From NCBI GenBank assembly GCA_947492885.1, contig CANLPK010000007.1, positions 1 to 60,187 on the forward strand: DNA of 60,187 bases, in the 5' to 3' direction. The notes under the pieces were generated by a model, which made no database searches, had not been told where the DNA came from, and saw only the letters and a program-made list of their open reading frames with translations. Shown here piece after piece: positions 1 through 9,391 of the stretch (its first letter is position 1; every line of letters begins with the position of its first letter). A program made the position numbers and the translations under genes. This DNA is from Bacteroidota bacterium. GTDB lineage: Bacteria; Bacteroidota; Bacteroidia; UKL13-3.

Positions 1-114
1 TTAAATTAACCAATGCATCCATTCTTATCTATTCTAGTGCCATTTAGCCCATTCCATAAACTCTTGAATTCAATTTTCCTACACTTTAAAAATAAAAATT
101 ATTTTTGCTAAGTG

Positions 115-738
115 ATGCAGCCATATATCGTAGGAATTACTGGAGGGAGCGCCTCCGGAAAAACAAGTTTTTTAAATGCGTTGAAGGAAGGTTTTACGCC
201 AGAAGAGGTATGTTTAATATCCTTCGACAATTATTATAAACCTTTGGCCCAAGTGCCATTGGATAATAATGGTCGTCCTAACTTCGATGAACCAGAATCG
301 CTAGATATTGAAGCCTTTGTGAGCGATTTAGAGAAATTAAAAAATGGTGAACCCTACGAACGCCCCGAGTATAATTTTAATGTAGAAAACTGGATTCCGA
401 AAATTATCAATCATCGCTCAGCAAAAATTATCATTGTTGAAGGACTATTTATTTTTAGTGAACCCGATATTTTAAAGCATCTCAACCTGCGAATCTACGT
501 AGATGCCAACGACCTATTGCGCTGGCATCGAAGGGTAAACCGCGATCGCGACGAACGTAATGTAGATGATATTACTTCAAAATATCAATGGGACAATCAT
601 GTTGAGCCATCCGAAAAAAAATATTTGATTCCATATAAGGAAATTGCCGATATTATCATCCTAAATAACACCTCATTTAAGGTAGGTTTAGAAATTGTAA
701 AAAATCATTTTAAACAAATATTAGTATGCAATCCATGA
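115..738 (+). CDS. udk: Uridine kinase
   Basis: P-loop GITGGSASGKTSF, SFDNYYK, NFDEPESLD, IIVEGLFIF, RRVNRDRDERN. ATG at 115 preferred over the GTG at 112; a TATTTTTGC -7 box lies at 100-108. Confidence 0.9.
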   Translation: MQPYIVGITGGSASGKTSFLNALKEGFTPEEVCLISFDNYYKPLAQVPLDNNGRPNFDEPESLDIEAFVSDLEKLKNGEPYERPEYNFNVENWIPKIINHRSAKIIIVEGLFIFSEPDILKHLNLRIYVDANDLLRWHRRVNRDRDERNVDDITSKYQWDNHVEPSEKKYLIPYKEIADIIILNNTSFKVGLEIVKNHFKQILVCNP

Positions 739-1427
739 GATACAAATTTGCTGTCATCGGTTTAGGGCGCTTTGGTACCCGTATTGCCAAAACCCTCAGC
801 GACCGCGGTGCAGAGGTTATTGCTATCGATCGATCGATTGCAAAAGTAGATGCTCTGCGCGATGATGTTTCATTGCCAGTATGCATGGATAGCACCGACT
901 TGAAAAACTTAAAAGCGCAGAACATCAATGAAGTGGATGCAGTGGTGATTGCCATTGGGGAGGATTTTGAATCACTTTTACTTACTGTGGTCCATTTGAT
1001 GAGTTTAAAAATTAAACGAATCATTGCCAGGGCTTCTACCCCTCAACAACGCCTTATTTTAGAACGCTTGGGGGTCGACGAAATCTTATCGCCCGAAGAA
1101 GAAGTTGGAAGTATCGTCGCCGAACGACTCATCCACCCGAACGTAAAAACATTCCTACAACTAAGCGACCACTATGAAATTGCAGAAATTAAATCGCCTG
1201 CGAAAACATGGAATAAACCAGTAAGCGAAATTGGTTTTCGCGAAACGTATAAACTCAACCTCATTACCCTACGCCGTGAGATGAGTGAGATGGTGGGCGG
1301 AAAACCTACTGTAACCTCCACCATCATTGGGGTTCCTAAGTCGGATAATATCATTTATGATAACGATACCATCATCGTCTTTGGCAAAACCTCCGATATT
1401 GAGAAGTTTGTTGAGCTGAATTCCTAA
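726..1427 (+). CDS. Trk/Ktr-type potassium uptake regulatory subunit (RCK_N + RCK_C)
   Basis: N-terminal Rossmann motif FAVIGLGRFGTRIAKTLSDRGAEVIAID; C-terminal TrkA_C-like DNDTIIVFGKTSDIEKF. Confidence 0.88.
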   Translation: MQSMRYKFAVIGLGRFGTRIAKTLSDRGAEVIAIDRSIAKVDALRDDVSLPVCMDSTDLKNLKAQNINEVDAVVIAIGEDFESLLLTVVHLMSLKIKRIIARASTPQQRLILERLGVDEILSPEEEVGSIVAERLIHPNVKTFLQLSDHYEIAEIKSPAKTWNKPVSEIGFRETYKLNLITLRREMSEMVGGKPTVTSTIIGVPKSDNIIYDNDTIIVFGKTSDIEKFVELNS

Positions 1428-1522
1428 ACTCGTTTCCCTGTTTGGTAATACACTATTACTTTTTGCCACCTCAAAAATCCTATTCCAAATACTCCCTTTT
1501 CCCTATCTTCGCGCATCAAGTT

Positions 1523-2041
1523 ATGATGCTCATTCCTGGCTTTATTAAACACAATCGACGCCTACTTAAACTATTTCGTTTTTGTGTAGTAGGCGGGTCT
1601 GCTTTTGTGTTAAGTATTCTTGTTTTTAATATACTTAAAAATTTTGTTCCATACTTTCGTGTTCACTTTGTTCTTGCCTCAATCATTGGCGATTTAAGTG
1701 GATTGGTATATGGCTTCTACATAAATAAGCATTGGACCTATTCTTCACAAAAGAAAGAAGAAGAAAAGTACTTCGTTAAGTATATGCTCCTTTATACTTT
1801 TACCATTATCTTGAATAGCTTATTACTCAAATCCTTTATTTGGGTGCTTACTCACTATACCATCTTCGATGAAAGTATTACTCAAAACATCAAAGAAAAT
1901 ATTGCCAAAATTGCTGCTACCGTAATCACTACTGGGCTTAATTTTATTGGAACCAATTATGTCATCTTTGTGCATGAAGAGGGCGAAGATGAGGAGTATG
2001 AAGAGGAAGAAGAAATAAACGCATCAGAAAATAATCACTAG
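1523..2041 (+). CDS. GtrA-family membrane protein
   Basis: FCVVGGSAFVLSILVFNIL, SGLVYGFYINKHWTY, GLNFIGTNYVIF; acidic C-terminal tail. Start moved to ATG 1523 because a TATCTTCGC promoter box (1504-1512) lies inside the longer ORF. Confidence 0.8.
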   Translation: MMLIPGFIKHNRRLLKLFRFCVVGGSAFVLSILVFNILKNFVPYFRVHFVLASIIGDLSGLVYGFYINKHWTYSSQKKEEEKYFVKYMLLYTFTIILNSLLLKSFIWVLTHYTIFDESITQNIKENIAKIAATVITTGLNFIGTNYVIFVHEEGEDEEYEEEEEINASENNH

Positions 2042-2047
2042 AAAGCT

Positions 2048-3073
2048 ATGCAAAACATTTTAGTCACTGGAGGTTTGGGATATATTGGCTCTCATACCGT
2101 TGTGGCCTTGCACGAGGCAGGATTTAACCCGATAATCCTCGACAATAACAGTAATTCATCTCCCGAATTTCTTCAACGTATTGCAAAAATAATTGGACAA
2201 ACTCCTACTCATTATAATTTTGATGTATGCAATAAAAATGCATTAAACAATTTATTTGTTACGGAAAATATTTCGGGAGTCATTCACTTTGCGGCCTTCA
2301 AAGCAGTGGGCGATTCGGTAAATAACCCACTCTCCTACTATCGAAATAATGTTGACGGCCTCTTAAGCTTGCTCGAATGTATGGAGGAGAATAAAATTGA
2401 AAATATTGTGTTCTCTTCGAGTTGCAGTGTATATGGCGATGCAAAGGAGCAACCTGTCAATGAAAACACTCCTACCGAAAAAGCACAATCGCCTTATGCT
2501 CATACCAAGCAAATTGGTGAAGATATTTTAAATGCAGCAACAATAGCCAACAGTCAATTACAAGTTATCGCACTCAGATATTTTAATCCTACGGGTGCAC
2601 ATTCTTCGGCAATTATAGGTGAAGCACCACTGGGAGTGCCTTCCAACCTCATTCCTTTTTTAACACAAACGGCCGCTGGCATTCGTAAACAACTTACCAT
2701 TTACGGTAACGATTATGATACCCCCGATGGCACTTGTATTCGCGATTATATACATGTTACCGATTTGGCCAATGCGCATGTCATTGCCATCAAACGCATG
2801 TTGGAAGATAAAAATATACGCGCTTACGAATTGTTCAATTTAGGCACAGGCAAAGGAAGCAGCGTATTGGAATGTGTGAATACTTTTGAAGAAGTAACAG
2901 GCGTAAAAGTAAATTATACCATCGGCGAAAGAAGGGCTGGAGATGTGGTAAAGGTTTGGGCCGATACCCGTAAAGCCAATGAGGTGCTGGGCTGGAAGTC
3001 GGAATGCGACCTAAAGATGATGCTTAAAAGTGCGTGGGATTGGCAATGTGCGCTGCTTAATAATAAATCATAA
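2048..3073 (+). CDS. galE: UDP-glucose 4-epimerase
   Basis: GGLGYIGSHTVVALHEAGF, SSSCSVYG, SPYAHTK, LRYFNPTGAH, RDYIHVTDLANAH. Confidence 0.93.
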   Translation: MQNILVTGGLGYIGSHTVVALHEAGFNPIILDNNSNSSPEFLQRIAKIIGQTPTHYNFDVCNKNALNNLFVTENISGVIHFAAFKAVGDSVNNPLSYYRNNVDGLLSLLECMEENKIENIVFSSSCSVYGDAKEQPVNENTPTEKAQSPYAHTKQIGEDILNAATIANSQLQVIALRYFNPTGAHSSAIIGEAPLGVPSNLIPFLTQTAAGIRKQLTIYGNDYDTPDGTCIRDYIHVTDLANAHVIAIKRMLEDKNIRAYELFNLGTGKGSSVLECVNTFEEVTGVKVNYTIGERRAGDVVKVWADTRKANEVLGWKSECDLKMMLKSAWDWQCALLNNKS

Positions 3074-3109
3074 TTAAACTATTTTTTCAAGAACATAAAT
3101 CTATTTCAA

Positions 3110-4162
3110 ATGAAAATACTAATCACCGGCGGTGCCGGATTTATTGGAAGTCATGTGGTACGTTTATTTGTAAACCAGTACCCACAATACAAGATTGTAA
3201 ATTTAGATAAGCTCACCTATGCGGGCAATCTGAAAAACCTAACGGATATAGAGAATAAACCCAATTACAAATTTATTAAGGGGGATATCTGTGATGCCGA
3301 ATTCATTCATAATTTATTCGCCACCGAAAATTTCCAAGCTGTGATTCACTTGGCTGCCGAAAGCCATGTTGATCGCAGCATTTCCAACCCACTGGAGTTT
3401 GTGATGACCAATGTGATGGGTACTGTAAATCTCCTAAATGCGGCACGCTATCAGTTTCAAAAAGAAGGTACTACTTTCCAAAAGTTTTATCATGTAAGTA
3501 CCGATGAAGTTTATGGCTCCCTTGGAAAAGAAGGTATGTTCACCGAAACAACTGCCTACGACCCGCATAGCCCCTACTCGGCTTCGAAAGCATCGAGTGA
3601 TCATTTTGTAAGAGCGTATCACGACACCTATAAATTGCCTGTGGTAATTAGTAATTGCAGTAACAATTATGGCCCATATCATTTCCCCGAAAAATTAATT
3701 CCACTCGCCATTCATAATATCAAAAACAATAAACCAGTCCCTGTTTATGGTAAAGGGGAGAATATTCGCGATTGGCTTTTTGTTATCGACCATGCTCGCG
3801 CCATCGATACCATCTTTCATAATGCACAAATTGGAAGTACGTATAATATCGGCGGACATAACGAATGGAAAAATATTGATGTTATCGAATTACTTTGCGA
3901 TATCATGGACCAAAAACTGGGTCGCCCACAAGGAACTTCACGCGCCTTAATTACCTTTGTGAAAGACCGTGCAGGCCACGATTTGCGATATGCCATCGAT
4001 GCATCAAAACTACAGCGCGACCTTGGCTGGATGCCTTCCGTGCAATTTGCCGAAGGGCTTGAAAGTACAGTTAACTGGTACCTTAATAATGATGTTTGGT
4101 TACAAGAAGTGACCTCTGGCAACTATCAAAATTATTACGAACAGCAATATCACAAGCGCTAA
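3110..4162 (+). CDS. rfbB: dTDP-glucose 4,6-dehydratase
   Basis: ITGGAGFIGSHVVRLF, LAAESHVDRSI, VSTDEVYGSLG, PYSASKASSDH, NCSNNYGPYHFPEKLIP. Confidence 0.93.
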   Translation: MKILITGGAGFIGSHVVRLFVNQYPQYKIVNLDKLTYAGNLKNLTDIENKPNYKFIKGDICDAEFIHNLFATENFQAVIHLAAESHVDRSISNPLEFVMTNVMGTVNLLNAARYQFQKEGTTFQKFYHVSTDEVYGSLGKEGMFTETTAYDPHSPYSASKASSDHFVRAYHDTYKLPVVISNCSNNYGPYHFPEKLIPLAIHNIKNNKPVPVYGKGENIRDWLFVIDHARAIDTIFHNAQIGSTYNIGGHNEWKNIDVIELLCDIMDQKLGRPQGTSRALITFVKDRAGHDLRYAIDASKLQRDLGWMPSVQFAEGLESTVNWYLNNDVWLQEVTSGNYQNYYEQQYHKR

Positions 4163-4205
4163 ATAGTACTTGTAAATTCACACTTTAAATTATTTTATAT
4201 TATAA

Positions 4206-5642
4206 ATGACCGCTATAAAACTCACACCCAAAGTATCTAATACTATTTGCACCGCAGCCATCGCTGCTAAAAATTCAAAATTTGATACGCTGAATTTAAC
4301 TCCTGCAGAAATAAAATATGTAGCTCAAAAAATTAAGGATGATGAGAAATCTATCATCATTAATCAATTAACACGCCTGGTTTACATCAAAATAAAAGAT
4401 GATAAAAAAACAGGGTATGCCCTGGCCGAAAACCTTCGTGTAGAAGGCGCTACCCTGGGGGGATTATTAAATAAGCACAAGTACAAGGAAGTACAAATTA
4501 TTGACACTACTGGTGATGATGCCAATGCTTTATTCATGGCAGAAGGAATGGCATTGGCCAATTATCAATTTCTAAAATATCGCAAAGAAGCAAAGAAAGA
4601 AACCAATAGCCTAACAAGTATTTTAGTAGCCGTTGATAAAAAACATAGCCAGGCAATTACCGAACTTAATCATGTGATTGAAGGAACTTGTGCAGCACGT
4701 ACCCTTGTTAATGAACCACAATCTTTCCTTACTGCTGAGCAATTCAGTAAAGAAATGCAGACTTTGGGTAAGTCGGCTGGCTTTCGTGTAGAGGTGCTTA
4801 ATAAAGCGAAAATTAAAGCATTGAAGATGGGAGGGCTACTCGCCGTAAATATGGGCAGCCAATTGCCACCTACATTCAATGTGCTTGAATACAAACCCAA
4901 AAATGCGAAGAATAAAAATCCATATGTGCTGGTAGGCAAAGGTGTTGTGTATGATACCGGTGGTTTGAGTTTGAAGCCAACTGCCAACAGCATGGACTAT
5001 ATGAAATGTGATATGGGAGGTGGTGCTGCAGTAGTAGGAACTATGGTGGCGATTGCCAAAAGCAAATTACCAATTTATGTTGTAGGATTAATTCCAGCAA
5101 CCGATAACCGCCCAGGCGAAAATGCTTATTGTCCTGGTGATGTATTGAATATGATGGACGGACAAACGGTAGAAATGCTGAATGCTGATGCTGAAGGCCG
5201 ATTGATTTTGGCAGATGCTTTACATTATGCCAAACGCTACAAACCAGAATTGACCATTGACTTGGCAACACTAACAGGAGCAGCCGCTGCGGCAATTGGT
5301 GGATACGGTATTGTAGCCATGGGTAATGCCGATGAGAAAATAAAAAACAAATTAAAAGATAGTGGCAATCACGTTTACGAGCGCCTGGTAGAATTTCCGA
5401 TGTGGGATGAATATGGTGAATTATTGAAATCGGATATTGCGGATATGAAAAATATCGGAGGACCTGTTGCCGGGATGATTACTGCAGGAAAATTCTTAGA
5501 GAAATTCACCGATTACCCTTGGATGCATTTCGATATCGCAGGCCCTGCCTTCACACACAAAACCGATAAATATCGCGGTAATGGTGGCACTGGTGTTGGG
5601 GTGCGATTGCTTACCGATTTCTTAAAAGGATTGGCGAAATAA
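4206..5642 (+). CDS. pepA: Leucyl aminopeptidase family (M17)
   Basis: VGKGVVYDTGGLSLKP, MKCDMGGGAAVVGTM, NADAEGRLILADAL (M17 active-site NTDAEGRL-like), DLATLTGAA. Confidence 0.9.
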   Translation: MTAIKLTPKVSNTICTAAIAAKNSKFDTLNLTPAEIKYVAQKIKDDEKSIIINQLTRLVYIKIKDDKKTGYALAENLRVEGATLGGLLNKHKYKEVQIIDTTGDDANALFMAEGMALANYQFLKYRKEAKKETNSLTSILVAVDKKHSQAITELNHVIEGTCAARTLVNEPQSFLTAEQFSKEMQTLGKSAGFRVEVLNKAKIKALKMGGLLAVNMGSQLPPTFNVLEYKPKNAKNKNPYVLVGKGVVYDTGGLSLKPTANSMDYMKCDMGGGAAVVGTMVAIAKSKLPIYVVGLIPATDNRPGENAYCPGDVLNMMDGQTVEMLNADAEGRLILADALHYAKRYKPELTIDLATLTGAAAAAIGGYGIVAMGNADEKIKNKLKDSGNHVYERLVEFPMWDEYGELLKSDIADMKNIGGPVAGMITAGKFLEKFTDYPWMHFDIAGPAFTHKTDKYRGNGGTGVGVRLLTDFLKGLAK

Positions 5643-5660
5643 AATAGCAATATCAATGAA

Positions 5661-5692
5661 AAACCCGATGGAGATTCCATCGGGTTTTTTTG
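5661..5692 (+). terminator. Rho-independent terminator downstream of pepA
   Basis: AACCCGATGGA-gat-TCCATCGGGTT followed by T-run. Confidence 0.85.
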
Positions 5693-5762
5693 TTTTCACT
5701 TAATTTGATAATTAAAAAGCAGGTATTGTTAAATACTAACTTCGTTCACCTTTTCAAATTTC

Positions 5763-7304
5763 CTACTCCTTATTATCTCCACCATCCTCCTTCTTTGGGG
5801 GGCGTTGGTTTTGCGGAGGGCGGTTGTCCTTCGGCTTGCCAGTATTGGGGTTATTATTATTCTGCGGAGGGCGTTGATTTGGATTCGGGTTATTTGGATT
5901 TTGTGGCGGACGCTGATTTGGGTTATTATTGTTTTGCGGAGGGCGTTGATTCAGATTAGGCTTCTGCGCGTTCGGGTTATTATTATTTTGCGGTGGGCGT
6001 TGATTTGGATTCGGCTTCTGCGCGTTCGGATTATTATTATTTTGCGGTGGGCGTTGATTCGGATTCGGCTTCTGCGCGTTCGGATTATTATTATTCTGAG
6101 GAGGGCGTTGGTTACCTTGTGGTGCATTTGGATTGGGCTTGCGCTGCTCGTTGCCTCTGCGGTTATTCGTATTCGATTTCCCTTTCTTATTGAAACGATT
6201 TAAATCTCCATCTAATTCTATATTCTCTGTTTCTGCTGCTTCATCTACTGCTTTTTCAAGAACCACTTCCTTCGAGGCAAATCCATCAGGATCGGCTGGT
6301 TTGGTGCCTTGTGCATTTAATGCCATCACCTCTTTTACATTGCTTAAGGTAAATTTAAGCCATGCCGGACTCGCAATATCTTCCGAGTTCTTAGGCTCGG
6401 CCACAAACCACATGGTGCGTTTCAGGATATCCGTTTTCACCCATCTCAAGGTCACCGATTCAAAACGTAAACGAATGCGTTCGCTCGATGTCTCAGGGAA
6501 TTCGCTCAAAGCTTCGGAGTAGGTATCTAATTCATAATTCAAGCAACATTTCATCTTGCCACATTGTCCGGCAAGCTTCAATGGATTGATTGATAAGTTT
6601 TGATAACGGGCAGCATTCACACTTACCAGTTTAAAATCGGTAAGCCAGGTGCTACAGCACAATTCTCTGCCACAGCTACCAATACCACCTAGGCGAGCTG
6701 CCTCTTGGCGGTAACCTATCTGACGCATTTCGATACGAATACGAAACTCGTCGGCATAGGCCTTAATGAGTGCTCGAAAATCAACGCGATCTTCGGCAGT
6801 ATAAAAGAAAACGGCTTTGCTATTATCGCCCTGAAACTCGATATCGCTGAGTTTCATTTTGAGCCCTTGCTCCAAAGCAATGGTACGAGCACGTTGTAAA
6901 ACGAATACTTCGCGACCTTTGGCTTCTTCATATTTTTTCAGATCGCCCTCATTGGCCTTGCGATAAATTTTTTTAATCTCCTCGCTATCTTCCTTGATAA
7001 AATATTTCTTGAGTTGTAAACGTACCAAGTCGCCAGTAAGCGATATCATGCCTACATCATGACCTCCAGTACCCGTTTCTACCACCACATTGTCGCCAAT
7101 GATAAGTTCGATATTATTTACGTTGCGGTAAAAAAGCTTTCTACTTCCTTTAAAGCGCACTTCTACAATATTGAGCGGTTTATATCCCGGTGGCATTTCC
7201 ATATTGCCTAACCAGTCGTAAACGTTTAATTTATTGCATCCCGAGGTGCCGCAGGTACTACAACCTGTAAATTTATCTTTTTTCTTTTCTGTTACTACTT
7301 CCAT
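5763..7304 (-). CDS. ricT: PSP1-domain / RicT-like protein with a long Asn/Pro/Gln-rich repetitive C-terminus
   Basis: CSTCGTSGCNKLNVYDWL, IGYRQEAARLGGIGSCGRELCCSTWLTDFK, LAGQCGKMKCCLNYELDTY are PSP1 hallmarks. Start placed at MEVVTEKK. Confidence 0.85.
   Translation of the reverse strand: MEVVTEKKKDKFTGCSTCGTSGCNKLNVYDWLGNMEMPPGYKPLNIVEVRFKGSRKLFYRNVNNIELIIGDNVVVETGTGGHDVGMISLTGDLVRLQLKKYFIKEDSEEIKKIYRKANEGDLKKYEEAKGREVFVLQRARTIALEQGLKMKLSDIEFQGDNSKAVFFYTAEDRVDFRALIKAYADEFRIRIEMRQIGYRQEAARLGGIGSCGRELCCSTWLTDFKLVSVNAARYQNLSINPLKLAGQCGKMKCCLNYELDTYSEALSEFPETSSERIRLRFESVTLRWVKTDILKRTMWFVAEPKNSEDIASPAWLKFTLSNVKEVMALNAQGTKPADPDGFASKEVVLEKAVDEAAETENIELDGDLNRFNKKGKSNTNNRRGNEQRKPNPNAPQGNQRPPQNNNNPNAQKPNPNQRPPQNNNNPNAQKPNPNQRPPQNNNNPNAQKPNLNQRPPQNNNNPNQRPPQNPNNPNPNQRPPQNNNNPNTGKPKDNRPPQNQRPPKKEDGGDNKE
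5959..6115 (-). repeat. 54-bp tandem repeat (about 3 copies plus degenerate flanks) within the ricT-like gene
   Basis: ggcttctgcgcgttcgg recurs at 5959, 6013 and 6067 (54 bp period); encodes NPNQRPPQNNNNPNAQKP. Confidence 0.9.
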
Positions 7305-7413
7305 GATTTGAAAATACAAGATATCCTGCATTGGTTTTTTTTACCCCAATAACAAGCCCTTGCTATTTATTCGTTTTGTTTCGTTTTTTTCAGATAGGAA
7401 AACCTGATGAAGA

Positions 7414-8526
7414 TCAGGCCGCCGGTATCTTAAAAAGTTTCTCTACCTGCAAAGATAGGTTTAATAATGTAATCTTTGGATTGGCATTTCGCTCAATATG
7501 ATAGATGGCATCATTGAACTCAGAAGCAAAGCTGTACATGTTTTTGGGGTGAATAAATCGAGCAAACTTGCTGATGAATTCCTTGTCGGAGGTATTGGCT
7601 ATCAAACTTTCGTATACCCCGTTATTATAAAGCATACAGGCACGCATAACATACAATCCATAACTAAGCAGGTTCTTGAGTTGCGTTCTACCCATGCTAT
7701 TCATTTCTTCTATTTGTCCCATAACTACACCCATCTGGCTCTTAACACAAGCCAGCATCCAATCGCGAAACACCTCGTGAAAATTATTTTCTACTTCGCC
7801 CATTAGCGAAACCGCTGTATTAAAGTTACCATCAGCAATTTTAGCGATGGTGGCAGCCTGCACTTCGGGCAACTGGTATCGAGTAATGAGTCCTTCGGTA
7901 ATTTCTTCTTCACTAAGTATTCCAAGCTGCACTATTTGTGTACGACTTTGAATGGTACTTAAAATACGATCACGATTTTCGGTTACAAACAATAAGATCG
8001 TATCGTCGGTTGGTTCTTCAATGAGCTTTAGCAATACATTCCCATCTTTACCCAAATACTCGGGCAGCCACATGATAAGCACCTTATAGGGCCCTTCAAA
8101 CATTTTCAGAGAGAGCTTCCGAATGATCTCATGGGTTTCGGCTGCGGTGATATTCGCTTGTTTGTTTTCGGTGCCGATGCGTTGCACCCATTGTAATGCA
8201 TTGAGATAAGGATTCTCAAAAAACGCCGCACGCCAGTCTTCTATAAAAGCGGTACTTAATATTTGTGCTCCTATCGCTGGATATGAAAAGTGTAAATCGG
8301 GATGAATGAGCTTCTGATATTTATTACAACAATTGCAAGTACCACAACTATCTTGGTCGCCAGGATTCTCGCAATTTAGATATTGGGCATAGGCTACCGC
8401 AAGTGCAAGTCCTCCCGAACCTTCACCACCACAAAACAATTGTGCATGGCTCACGCGCTGGCTCTTGACTCCCTGTATTAAATTCTTCTTGATGATTTCT
8501 TGTCCAACAACCTCTTTAAACTGCAT
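7414..8526 (-). CDS. holB: DNA polymerase III delta' subunit
   Basis: VVGQEIIKKNLIQGVKSQRVSHAQLFCGGEGSGGLALA, CGTCNCC zinc motif, LIEEPTDDTILLFVTENRDRILSTIQSRTQ. Confidence 0.9.
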   Translation of the reverse strand: MQFKEVVGQEIIKKNLIQGVKSQRVSHAQLFCGGEGSGGLALAVAYAQYLNCENPGDQDSCGTCNCCNKYQKLIHPDLHFSYPAIGAQILSTAFIEDWRAAFFENPYLNALQWVQRIGTENKQANITAAETHEIIRKLSLKMFEGPYKVLIMWLPEYLGKDGNVLLKLIEEPTDDTILLFVTENRDRILSTIQSRTQIVQLGILSEEEITEGLITRYQLPEVQAATIAKIADGNFNTAVSLMGEVENNFHEVFRDWMLACVKSQMGVVMGQIEEMNSMGRTQLKNLLSYGLYVMRACMLYNNGVYESLIANTSDKEFISKFARFIHPKNMYSFASEFNDAIYHIERNANPKITLLNLSLQVEKLFKIPAA

Positions 8527-8592
8527 AAGAATGACTGAATAAATACTAATTTATTTTCCTTGTAAATTACGGGAGTTTATAACGTAAAAAAA

Positions 8593-8623
8593 AATAGCCT
8601 CAGAAGAATCTTCTGAGGCTATT
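8593..8623 (-). terminator. Rho-independent terminator of the HU gene
   Basis: AATAGCCTCAGAAGA / TCTTCTGAGGCTATT perfect 15-bp stem; minus-strand T-run follows (A-run on +). Confidence 0.85.
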
Positions 8624-8643
8624 CGATAAACAGGTAAAATGAA

Positions 8644-8919
8644 TTACTTGTTAACGGCTGTTGCCAAATCGGCGCCTGCTTTAAATTTAGCTACTTTTTT
8701 AGCTTTGATTTGAATGGCTTTTCCAGTTTGTGGGTTTCTGCCTTTACGAGCAGCACGTTTAGAAATTGAGAAAGTACCGAAACCTACTAAAGTGATTTTA
8801 TCACCTTTCTTTAAAGTTTTAGTAGCTACTTTGGTAAATGCATCTAATGCCTTACCAGAATCAGCTTTAGTCATTCCTGACTCAGCTGCGATTGCGTCGA
8901 TGAATTCTGACTTGTTCAT
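8644..8919 (-). CDS. HU-family DNA-binding protein
   Basis: MNKSEFIDAIAAESGMTKADSGKALDAF; GDKITLVGFGTFSISKRAARKGRNPQTGK. Confidence 0.95.
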   Translation of the reverse strand: MNKSEFIDAIAAESGMTKADSGKALDAFTKVATKTLKKGDKITLVGFGTFSISKRAARKGRNPQTGKAIQIKAKKVAKFKAGADLATAVNK

Positions 8920-9391
8920 TTGAAATAATAGAGTTTAAAAGAGTTGATTATAAATTATAATGCAATTCTACATTAAAAAATGTTACGTAGCAAGTGTTTT
9001 AGAGATTTTCTAAAAAATAAATCCCTTTTTTATTGGTTTACACCCCCTTTACAGGGGCTGAAAGCATGGATAGTAGCCTTTTTGGGGTAGTTCACTTACA
9101 CTTAACACATCGGGGCGCAACACGCTATAACCCTTTACAATTAAGCATTACAAAGGTTTTTATATAACGCAAAATAATTTTTCAATTTAAAAAATATGGT
9201 GCGTGCCAAAAAAATTGCTTCCCTGAAAAAAAAGTAAAAAAATTGCTTTTGAATGCATTTAGCCTAAAAATTGAATCAAAACTTATTCACCGGAACGCTC
9301 CATTTGTCAACACTTACAAGGGTTTTAGGAAAATATTTGCCATACTTTTTGCGTCAAAATCAAGAATATGTGATTTTCAATATCTCGATTT

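Noticed and set aside
710-1024. Antisense ORF 710..1024(-) and similar minus/plus shadow ORFs (e.g. 3817..4122, 4670..4993, 19087..19428, 46346..46645)
   Set aside because: Each lies opposite a convincingly annotated gene and shows no recognisable domain.
5959-6115. Regular direct repeats considered as a CRISPR array
   Set aside because: Units are contiguous 54-bp in-frame coding repeats without unique spacers; no cas genes nearby.
5805-6522. Plus-strand ORFs 5805..6203, 5993..6193 and 6133..6522 opposite the ricT repeats
   Set aside because: Antisense artefacts of the 54-bp repeat and GC-skewed coding strand; low-complexity translations with no domain signals, while the minus strand has clear PSP1 motifs.
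9000-9390. Long AT-rich leader upstream of the HU gene examined for a riboswitch or structured RNA
   Set aside because: Only short weak stems (e.g. CCCC-N6-GGGG around 9047-9058) and a short direct repeat aaaaaaattgctt; no recognised riboswitch architecture.
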